27,343 bases of DNA from SIG565 sp964607025 (lineage in GTDB: Bacteria; Bacillota; Clostridia; Oscillospirales; Acutalibacteraceae): assembly GCA_964607025.1 (NCBI GenBank), contig CAZSIL010000021.1, positions 1-27,343 on the forward strand, written 5' to 3'. The notes beneath the pieces were generated by a model. It worked only from the letters and a program-made list of their open reading frames with translations, ran no database searches and was not told the DNA's origin. Positions 1-5,900 of the stretch are shown here, piece after piece; the stretch's first letter is position 1; each line of letters starts with the position of its first letter. Made by a program: the position numbers and the translations under genes.

Positions 1-42
1 TAGTTCCCAAAACTAGCGCCCTACCAACTGGGCGACACCTCG
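1..42 (-). tRNA. tRNA-Pro(UGG), 5' part, cut by window edge
   Basis: Read on the minus strand from 42 to 1, this gives a 7-nt acceptor strand CGAGGTG, a D arm (GCCC, loop AGTTGGTA, GGGC), then anticodon stem CTAGT and loop TTTGGGA with anticodon TGG, followed by the start of the 3' anticodon strand. The variable loop, T arm and CCA end lie outside the window, so completeness cannot be judged. This copy continues past position 37 in proper tRNA pairing (ACTA against TAGT), unlike the second copy at 194-230. It has no promoter of its own directly upstream. Transcription would have to come through the spacer from the promoter at 271-299. Confidence 0.85.
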
Positions 43-193
43 ATAAAGAATTAAGTTTTAAAAAATTTAAAGAAGTTTTGGTAACCCTCTTGCGGTACCC
101 AAAATCAATCACGGCTTGGAGCGCCTATTGATTTTGACCGCGGCGCTTCGGCTTTGCTCGCTTTATCTCACGCTGTGAGCGCTCGCAACCTCA
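43..193. repeat. Structured spacer between two tRNA-Pro 5' copies
   Basis: This is a 151-bp non-coding stretch. A near-perfect inverted repeat pairs 92-109 with 127-141 (AAAATCAAT against ATTGATTTT, extended by GCGGT/ACCGC with a 2-nt bulge). A smaller hairpin CTCAC-GCT-GTGAG lies at 167-179. The right half is GC-rich compared with its surroundings. Together with the 37-bp tRNA duplicate it forms a 188-bp unit (43-230). No open reading frame was seen. It may be a small interspersed repeat, but whether it recurs in the genome cannot be seen here. Confidence 0.5.
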
Positions 194-230
194 CCCAAAA
201 CTAGCGCCCTACCAACTGGGCGACACCTCG
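194..230 (-). pseudogene. tRNA-Pro 5' half duplicate (nt 1-37)
   Basis: These 37 bp are identical to 6-42. On the minus strand they cover exactly tRNA positions 1 to 37: acceptor 5' strand, D arm, 5' anticodon strand and the full TGG anticodon. After G37 the sequence changes to TGAGGTTGCG, which cannot complete the anticodon stem, so this copy cannot make a tRNA. It is nevertheless the copy next to the strong promoter at 271-299. Confidence 0.8.
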
Positions 231-270
231 TCTGCTATAATTTGCTTGGAATGAAAATTGTACGCAACAT

Positions 271-299
271 ATAATATCATTTTTGGTGGGTTTTGTCAA
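271..299 (-). promoter_or_regulatory. Sigma-A promoter reading into the tRNA-Pro region
   Basis: On the minus strand a consensus -35 TTGACA (294-299) is followed by a 17-bp spacer and TATTAT (271-276). The transcript would start near 264 and run through the 5'-half tRNA copy, the structured spacer and then the second tRNA-Pro copy. A weak hairpin (GGGTT/AACCC, 288-302) overlaps the -35 but has no T tract, so it is not a convincing terminator for the regulator gene that ends at 307. Confidence 0.75.
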
Positions 300-306
300 C
301 CCGAAA

Positions 307-1194
307 TTACTTTAAAATAGACCTTTTATATTCGGTGGGGGTCATGTTTGTATGTGTTTTGAAGCATTTTGAAAAATACTGCGGATTATCAAATCCAAGC
401 ATATCCGAAATTTGTGACATGTTGTGTTTGCCGCTACGGATTAACTTTTTTGCTTCACCTATTTTAAGTGTGTTATAGTACTTTATTAATCCGTCTTTAC
501 GGTATTTAAAAAACAGTTGCTTAACAGAACTCTCACTTTTTCCAACCGCTTTTGCTACATCGCTTATCGTTATTTTGGTGTACAAATTTTGCTTTAGGAA
601 ATCAAGTATTTCCTTTACATTATAGGGGACGTTAATGCCATCGATAATATAACTTCTACGCATCTTTTTTGTAACGATATCGGAGTTGCGGGATAACTTT
701 ATCAAAAATGCTTCAAGCAAATTTTTTGTCATTTGGCTGCTTCCGAAAGGAGCATTTTCGATTTTTTCAAGTCTTTGCAATAGGGGATTGGTTTCATCCA
801 CGATTTTATAGCACGAAAGTCCTTCGGAGAAAACCATAGAAAGCAGTTGGCGTTCTTCTGCGTCTAAACGGAAAATCTTACCCTCAAAATATTTCATTGC
901 GCGGCTTTTACAGCAAAACGTTAATACACTAACGTTGGTGGAGGTATAATTATCTCCCGATAAATTATGAAATTCATTTGGCTTATGGAACGTAATCTCA
1001 CCGCTTTTCAGCACAAAGCGGTTTTTATCTGCGGTGCAAATCATTTCACCTTTATCAATGTATACCATTTCCCAAAAGTCGTGTTTTTCGCCATCGTAAC
1101 AAAAATTCTTATTAAGCTCCATATAAAATATGGTTATAATCTTTTCAACGTTGAAAATTTTGTTAAAACCCTGACCTGTAAAATTATTTTCCAT
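307..1194 (-). CDS. AraC family transcriptional regulator
   Basis: This is a 295-residue DNA-binding regulator. The N-terminal half looks like the cupin-type sensor of AraC proteins (segment with DFWEMVYIDKGE and HKPNEFHNLSG). The C-terminal ~100 residues carry two helix-turn-helix motifs, the first around ITISDVAKAVGKSESSVKQL and the second around SQISDMLGFDNPQYFSKCFK, ending in the typical MTPTEYKRS. The ATG at 1194 is chosen over an in-frame ATG at 1260 because GGAG lies 6 nt upstream of it, and because the longer form would read through the promoter and operator. It is divergent from the deacetylase operon, so it probably controls that operon and itself in response to a sugar. The ligand is unknown. 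Confidence 0.9.
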   Translation of the reverse strand: MENNFTGQGFNKIFNVEKIITIFYMELNKNFCYDGEKHDFWEMVYIDKGEMICTADKNRFVLKSGEITFHKPNEFHNLSGDNYTSTNVSVLTFCCKSRAMKYFEGKIFRLDAEERQLLSMVFSEGLSCYKIVDETNPLLQRLEKIENAPFGSSQMTKNLLEAFLIKLSRNSDIVTKKMRRSYIIDGINVPYNVKEILDFLKQNLYTKITISDVAKAVGKSESSVKQLFFKYRKDGLIKYYNTLKIGEAKKLIRSGKHNMSQISDMLGFDNPQYFSKCFKTHTNMTPTEYKRSILK

Positions 1195-1212
1195 AGTTTT
1201 CTCCAAATGTCT

Positions 1213-1244
1213 GATTTTACACTTATTGTAACCGATTTTACACT
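1213..1244. promoter_or_regulatory. Putative AraC operator, two direct half-sites
   Basis: GATTTTACACT occurs twice, at 1213-1223 and 1234-1244, exactly 21 bp apart (two helical turns) and in the same orientation. This is the usual geometry of an AraC-family dimer site. The promoter-proximal half-site overlaps the -35 position of the rightward promoter and sits inside the spacer of the leftward one. This suggests activation to the right and autorepression to the left. Confidence 0.7.
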
Positions 1245-1253
1245 CCATTGCAA
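1225..1253 (-). promoter_or_regulatory. Promoter of the AraC regulator gene
   Basis: On the minus strand TTGCAA (1248-1253), a 17-bp spacer and TACAAT (1225-1230). One operator half-site lies in the spacer and the other just downstream of the -10, a placement that would block transcription when both are occupied. Confidence 0.65.
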
Positions 1254-1271
1254 GTGGCAAAATGATATAAT
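1243..1271 (+). promoter_or_regulatory. Promoter of the deacetylase/NagB-like operon, weak -35
   Basis: A perfect TATAAT at 1266-1271 has no recognisable -35 at the proper distance: 1243-1248 reads CTCCAT. A good -10 with a poor -35 that is overlapped by the operator fits an activator-dependent promoter. Confidence 0.55.
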
Positions 1272-1301
1272 TAAATTATGAAATTAAAAGGAGGAATTAA
1301 T

Positions 1302-2009
1302 ATGTATAATGTTTTAGCAATTTCATGCCATCCCGACGATATGGAAATTTGCTGTGGCGGAACTTTGCTTCGTTGTGTTAAGCGCGGCGATAAAGTAACT
1401 GTATGCCACGTTGCAAACGGCAATATGGGTCATGTGGTTATCGAAAAAGATGAACTCAGAGAAACCCGCATAGCCGAGGCTAAGAAGGCAGGCGATATGG
1501 CCGGCTTTAAGACGGTTACATGTGATGTAGGAGATTTATTGGTGGATTCTTCGAGTAAGAAACAACACGACAAACTCGTTAAAATTATTCGCGATGCGCG
1601 TCCTGATTTTATAATCACTCACGGGCCTGATGATTATATGGGCGACCATACCGAAACCAGCAAGCTTGTTTTTAAAGCATCTTTTGCGGCAACCGTTCCG
1701 CATTATGAACCACAGCTCGGCGAAGCATGCGATGTAGTGCCGATTTTCTACATGGATAATTCAGCCCTTCTTTCTTGCGAACCGACAGAGTACGTTGATA
1801 TAACTGATGAACTTGAAACAAAATTAGAGATGTTAAAGTGCCATGAAAGTCAGATAACATGGCTTCAGGACCACGATGACAATGACATTATCGAAATTAC
1901 CCGCACGTATGCGAGATTTAGGGGGATTCAGTCGGGCGTTAAATATGCTGAAGGTTTCAGACAGTGTTTAATCGACCACAGAATAACAACCAAAAGACTT
2001 TTACCGTAA
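1302..2009 (+). CDS. PIG-L/LmbE family zinc deacetylase
   Basis: This is a 235-residue protein of the family that removes N-acetyl groups from GlcNAc-type sugars (relatives act on GlcNAc-PI, GlcNAc-malate and mycothiol precursors). The metal and catalytic motif HPDD is at residues 10-13, followed by the family's ExxxGG (E15, G19-G20). The second metal site is in HGPDDYMGDH (about 107-116). The ATG at 1302 is preferred to an in-frame ATG at 1278 because AAGGAGG lies just upstream of it and the protein then begins directly with the first beta strand. No signal peptide is visible, so it is cytoplasmic. It is followed 34 bp later by a NagB-like gene, which suggests successive deacetylation and deamination or isomerisation of one sugar. 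The substrate is unknown. Confidence 0.9.
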   Translation: MYNVLAISCHPDDMEICCGGTLLRCVKRGDKVTVCHVANGNMGHVVIEKDELRETRIAEAKKAGDMAGFKTVTCDVGDLLVDSSSKKQHDKLVKIIRDARPDFIITHGPDDYMGDHTETSKLVFKASFAATVPHYEPQLGEACDVVPIFYMDNSALLSCEPTEYVDITDELETKLEMLKCHESQITWLQDHDDNDIIEITRTYARFRGIQSGVKYAEGFRQCLIDHRITTKRLLP

Positions 2010-2043
2010 AGGTTTAAAAATATTTTAATTAAGGAGAGTTATT

Positions 2044-2991
2044 ATGGACTTTAATTCAACAGTTAAGGGCTCTGCCCTTGAGGGCTTTTATCCTGCAGGA
2101 TGGGACTTTGAAAAAATTGATGCTTGTATTGATTTGCCCGAAAAAATCACCGAGCGTCAGGCACATTGGAACAAAGATTTCACCCCCATAATGTGTGGTG
2201 ACCTTGGAGAGTTTGAAACCTATATGGGCCATGAAATTGCAATTCAGATAAAAAATGCAAAAGACCGCGGCGAGAAAATAGCATTTATTCTCCCCGTAGG
2301 ACCGATGGGTATGTACAAATGGGTTGTATTCTTCCTTAAAGCGTGGAACGTTTCTTGTGAGCACGTATACACCTTTAATATGGACGAATGGGCTGACGGT
2401 GAAGGAAACACCTTACCTAGCGATAATCCCGGTGCTTTCCAATATGCCATGGAACAGGCACTTTTCAATCCGCTTGGTGAACTTACAGTACCCAAAAATC
2501 AAAGAAATTTTGCAACAAAGCAGAATCTTCCTACATATCCTGAGAAAATTGCCGCCCTTAAGGCAGAAGGCGCAAAACTTGTTCTCGTATATGGTATAGG
2601 CAGAATGTGTCATATTGCTTTCTGGGAGCCGACCTTTGCAGCTGATTATGCTTCAGCGGCTGAGTGGGAAGCTGCACCTTATAGAATCGGTGCAAAAATC
2701 CATCCGCTGACGGTTGAACAAAATGCGCTTACAAGCTTTAAATCAAGAACTCCGCTTGTACCTTGCCGCGCTAACACAATAGGTCCCGGCTTATTTATGC
2801 AAGCAGATTATGCAATAGGTGGGGCTGACGGAACTTTAGGTCGTGGTATGCAGTGGCAGGGATTATCGCTTTGGATGACACTTCGCCATGAAACAACACC
2901 GTGGATAACATCTACTTATATTCCCAAGATTGCAGGAAAACTGTTCTTCTTAAAAGACCTTGCAGGTCCGCTTGAAGCAGAATGCAACTAA
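2044..2991 (+). CDS. Divergent NagB-like (glucosamine-6-phosphate isomerase/deaminase family) protein
   Basis: This 315-residue protein is longer than NagB itself (about 240-265). NagB landmarks are present in order: a loop ILPVGPMGM at about 82-90, where NagB has LPTGGTP; FNMDEW (D114, E115) matching NagB NMDEY; and GIGRMCHIAFWEP (184-196) matching GxGxDGHIAFNEP. The histidine (H190) and glutamate (E195) are kept, but the aspartate of NagB (E. coli D141) is replaced by methionine 188, and the phosphate-binding loop is altered. It may therefore act on a non-phosphorylated or different sugar, or by a different mechanism. The RBS AAGGAGAG precedes the ATG. It is cotranscribed with the deacetylase and ends at the terminator at 3008-3038. 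Confidence 0.8.
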   Translation: MDFNSTVKGSALEGFYPAGWDFEKIDACIDLPEKITERQAHWNKDFTPIMCGDLGEFETYMGHEIAIQIKNAKDRGEKIAFILPVGPMGMYKWVVFFLKAWNVSCEHVYTFNMDEWADGEGNTLPSDNPGAFQYAMEQALFNPLGELTVPKNQRNFATKQNLPTYPEKIAALKAEGAKLVLVYGIGRMCHIAFWEPTFAADYASAAEWEAAPYRIGAKIHPLTVEQNALTSFKSRTPLVPCRANTIGPGLFMQADYAIGGADGTLGRGMQWQGLSLWMTLRHETTPWITSTYIPKIAGKLFFLKDLAGPLEAECN

Positions 2992-3007
2992 ATTATAAAA
3001 TATTTAT

Positions 3008-3038
3008 AAAAGCCGCAGTTTTGCGGCTTTTACTTTTT
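3008..3038 (+). terminator. Rho-independent terminator after NagB-like gene
   Basis: The perfect 10-bp stem AAAAGCCGCA/TGCGGCTTTT (3008-3017 with 3022-3031) has a 4-nt loop and is followed by a T-rich tract. Confidence 0.9.
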
Positions 3039-3051
3039 TGTATAGTTTGTA

Positions 3052-3079
3052 TTGAAAAAATCCTAAAAATAAGTATAAT
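3052..3079 (+). promoter_or_regulatory. Promoter of the ymdB-SBP-asp23-fakA-recG operon
   Basis: TTGAAA (3052-3057), a 16-bp spacer and a perfect TATAAT (3074-3079). It is the only clear promoter before the five closely spaced genes that follow. Confidence 0.75.
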
Positions 3080-3114
3080 ATTATTATATATTCAAAATGG
3101 GGTGGTGTTGCCGT

Positions 3115-3897
3115 ATGAAAATTTTATGTGTAGGGGATGTTTGCGGCAGCATTGGCTGTGAAATGCTCGCGCATCATCTAAGCAGGATAAAACGAGAGTA
3201 CGCTGTCGACTTTACCATAGTAAATGGTGAAAACTCGGCTGACGGCAACGGCATAGTACCCGCGAGTGCTGAATTTTTAATTAACATTGGTGCCGATGTT
3301 ATTACGGGCGGTAATCACTCGTTCCGTCGCGAAGAAATATTTGCCTATTATGATTCGCACCCATACGTTTTGCGCCCACACAATTTAAGGGTTGCCGACT
3401 ATGGCGGCGGATATTATCTTGCTGATTTAGGTAAGATAAAGATAGCCGTTATAAACTTAAGCGGTAAGGTGTATTTGGAACGACAGGAAGCGGATAATCC
3501 GTTTGCCGTAGCTGATGAATTGCTGATTAAGGCAAGAGAAGATGGTGCTAACATAATTCTGGTAGATTTTCACGCCGAAGCAACCAGCGAAAAACGAGCG
3601 TTAGGTTTTTATCTTGACGGCAAGGTATCGGCGGTGTTTGGCACCCACACACATGTAAGAACTGCTGATTTACAAGTTTTACCAAACGGCACGGGATATA
3701 TAACTGACCTTGGTATGACGGGACCTAAAAACTCGGTACTCGGCGTTAAAAGTGAAATCATTATAAACCGATTAAAGAGTAACGATATGAGTCGTTTTGA
3801 ACTCGCAAGCGGTCCAAGTATGATAAACGGATGTGTATTTGACATTGATGAAAAAACAGGTAAAACCCAAAAGGTAATACCGATATATTGCGAATAG
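3115..3897 (+). CDS. YmdB family metallophosphoesterase
   Basis: This 260-residue cytoplasmic protein belongs to the YmdB/DR1281 family of dinuclear metal phosphodiesterases, which hydrolyse 2',3'-cyclic nucleotides and, in Bacillus, affect biofilm and motility decisions. The metal-binding motifs are in the usual order: GDVCG (7-11), NGENSADGNG (about 37-46), TGGNHSF (about 64-70), DFHAE near 149, and GTHTHVRT followed by TDLGMTGP. The ATG at 3115 begins the family's normal N-terminus, MKILCVGDV. An in-frame ATG at 3097 would add six residues and overlap the GGGGTGG ribosome binding site. It is the first gene of the operon that runs to recG. Confidence 0.9.
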   Translation: MKILCVGDVCGSIGCEMLAHHLSRIKREYAVDFTIVNGENSADGNGIVPASAEFLINIGADVITGGNHSFRREEIFAYYDSHPYVLRPHNLRVADYGGGYYLADLGKIKIAVINLSGKVYLERQEADNPFAVADELLIKAREDGANIILVDFHAEATSEKRALGFYLDGKVSAVFGTHTHVRTADLQVLPNGTGYITDLGMTGPKNSVLGVKSEIIINRLKSNDMSRFELASGPSMINGCVFDIDEKTGKTQKVIPIYCE

Positions 3898-3929
3898 GAA
3901 ATATTATTATAGAAAAAGGGGGTGGCAGT

Positions 3930-5507
3930 ATGAGAAGAATAATGGCAATATTTTTGTGTTTGTGTATAATTTTTGGACTTTGCGGTTGCGGTGATACAGG
4001 AAATTTCCAAAATGGGCAAGAAATACCGCAGACGGAAAATAGCGGTGATGGAATTAGTCTTGCCTGCAATACTGCCGACTCGTTTAACCCGTATAAATCA
4101 AAAACCGAACTCAATCGCCTTATTGGGTCACTGCTGTATGACTCGTTATTTTTGATTGATAATGCATATAACCCTATTAATGTTTTAGCCGAAAAATTCA
4201 CCACCGAAGGCGGCGTTTGTACCATCACTTTAAAAACCGCGATATTTACCGATGGTAGTGCGGTAACAAGTGAGGATGTGGTATATTCATTTAATTTGGC
4301 TAAAGAGTCAGCGCGTTATTCTTCAAAACTCAGTAGTGTTTTGACTGTAAGCGCAGTAGATAGCAAAACGGTAGTTTTCACCGCCGACAAAAATGATGCT
4401 TATATGGTGAATCTGCTCACCTTCCCGATAATTAAAAAGGATAGTGATTTGCTTAAAAACCAAGATAATGTTGAACTGCCGCCCGTTGGTTGTGGAAGAT
4501 ATAGATTAAGCGATGATTTAGAAACGCTTACTGCTAATGAAAAGCATTATATGACGGTGCCGTCGGTTAAGAGTGTGAAACTCATAAATACCCCCGATGA
4601 AGAAGCGTTATCTCACGCTATAGAAATCGGTGCGGTTGATATGTACTATACCGATTTATCTGATTGCAATATTCTAAGGATGAGTGGCAACCGAGTAAAC
4701 GTTACGCTTAACAATTTAGTTTATATTGGTGTAAACCTTAATAAATCGATTCTTAAAAACTCTTATATGCGCCACGGATTATCTCTTGCGCTGGACCGCG
4801 AAAAGATTTGTGAAGACGGATATTACACCAATGCGGTGGCGGCAACAGGTGTTTATAACCCCGCTTGGCAGACGGTAAAAGGCATACAAAGCATACAAAC
4901 TACCAGTAAAATTGATTTTTCTATTGAGAATTTCAATAAAATAGGTTATAATAAGAAAGACAAACAGGGATTTTTTGTTAATGCCAATGATGATGCTATA
5001 GAATTGCGCTTATTGGTAAACCAAGAGAATAGTTTTAGAAATAATGCGGCGGAGCTTATAAAAACGCAGTTAGCTGCGGTGGGTATAAAAATAAATATTG
5101 AGAGTGTGCCGTATAATCAATATATCGCAAGATTAGAAGCGGGGCAGTTCGATTTATATTTAGCCGAAGTTTCGATAAACGACAATATGGATTTAACCGA
5201 ACTTTTGTGTTCCGGCGGCAAGGCGGCATACGGAATAGAAAAGATTATAGAGGATAAAAAAACCGAAGAAAAAAACGAACAGGTAGAAGAAAAGCCACAA
5301 ACGGTAAAACTTGAACAGGTAGTAAATGGGCTGTATAGCGGCACAAGTACTGTGTCGGACGTGGCAACAATGGCAATATCCGAGATGCATATAATTCCTG
5401 TGTGTTATAGAACGGGTATTTTGTTTTGCAGCGGCGAGGTTAAAGACCCGTCGGTTAACTCAAGTATGGATATTTACGGCGTTTTAAATACGCTTGTTTT
5501 AGAATAG
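3930..5507 (+). CDS. Family 5 extracellular solute-binding lipoprotein
   Basis: This is a 525-residue substrate-binding protein of the oligopeptide/nickel type (SBP_bac_5). It starts with a lipoprotein signal, MRRIMAIFLCLCIIFGLCGC, with cysteine 20 as the likely lipidated residue. The family hallmark FTDGSAVTSEDVVYSF follows about 80 residues into the mature chain, and the C-terminal lobe has the typical LxxxVNQENSFRNNAAELIKTQ region. Near 440-465 lies a highly charged Glu/Lys insert (EDKKTEEKNEQVEEK) that is unusual for the fold and probably a surface loop. RBS GGGGGTGG precedes the ATG at 3930; an in-frame ATG at 3888 overlaps ymdB and is rejected. No ABC permease or ATPase is nearby, so it either borrows a transporter or acts as a sensor. 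Its ligand is unknown. Confidence 0.85.
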   Translation: MRRIMAIFLCLCIIFGLCGCGDTGNFQNGQEIPQTENSGDGISLACNTADSFNPYKSKTELNRLIGSLLYDSLFLIDNAYNPINVLAEKFTTEGGVCTITLKTAIFTDGSAVTSEDVVYSFNLAKESARYSSKLSSVLTVSAVDSKTVVFTADKNDAYMVNLLTFPIIKKDSDLLKNQDNVELPPVGCGRYRLSDDLETLTANEKHYMTVPSVKSVKLINTPDEEALSHAIEIGAVDMYYTDLSDCNILRMSGNRVNVTLNNLVYIGVNLNKSILKNSYMRHGLSLALDREKICEDGYYTNAVAATGVYNPAWQTVKGIQSIQTTSKIDFSIENFNKIGYNKKDKQGFFVNANDDAIELRLLVNQENSFRNNAAELIKTQLAAVGIKINIESVPYNQYIARLEAGQFDLYLAEVSINDNMDLTELLCSGGKAAYGIEKIIEDKKTEEKNEQVEEKPQTVKLEQVVNGLYSGTSTVSDVATMAISEMHIIPVCYRTGILFCSGEVKDPSVNSSMDIYGVLNTLVLE

Positions 5508-5519
5508 GGAGGACTTTAT

Positions 5520-5870
5520 ATGATTGCTTATGAAACACGGTTGGGAACTGTCAGCATTACAAACGAGTATCTCACAAAGCTTATCGGTAATGCCGTTTCA
5601 TCCTGCTATGGTGTTGTCGGTATGGCACCCGGCGGTAAAAGACAGCGCCTTTTAGGATTATTATCTAAAAAAGAATATGCAAATAAAGGTATTATCGTAA
5701 GGGGCAATGAAGACAGCATTTCGGTCGATTTGCACATCATTGTATCTTATGGTATGAATATTAACGCTATTGCTAAAAGCATTGTAAATAAGGTTAGATT
5801 TACGGTGGATGAAGCAATAGGCATCAAGGTTGAAAAAGTTACCGTTAAGGTTGATGGTATAGAAGAATAA
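5520..5870 (+). CDS. Asp23/Gls24 family protein (YloU type)
   Basis: This is a 116-residue small cytoplasmic protein of the alkaline-shock Asp23 family. The typical start TRLGTVSITNEYLTKLIGNAV and the end IKVEKVTVKVDGI are both present. Family members associate with the membrane and cell-envelope stress response, and in many Firmicutes one sits directly before fakA, as here. GGGAGGA lies 7 nt before the ATG. It begins 12 bp after the solute-binding protein and ends 30 bp before fakA. Confidence 0.92.
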   Translation: MIAYETRLGTVSITNEYLTKLIGNAVSSCYGVVGMAPGGKRQRLLGLLSKKEYANKGIIVRGNEDSISVDLHIIVSYGMNINAIAKSIVNKVRFTVDEAIGIKVEKVTVKVDGIEE

Positions 5871-5900
5871 TTTTGACCTTTTAAAAGGAGTTGTTTTATT

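Noticed and set aside
194..230. tRNA-Pro split by an intron at position 37/38
   Set aside because: The copy that continues as a tRNA repeats the whole 5' half, so this is a duplication and not a split gene. The 151-bp spacer is also far too short for a self-splicing group I intron.
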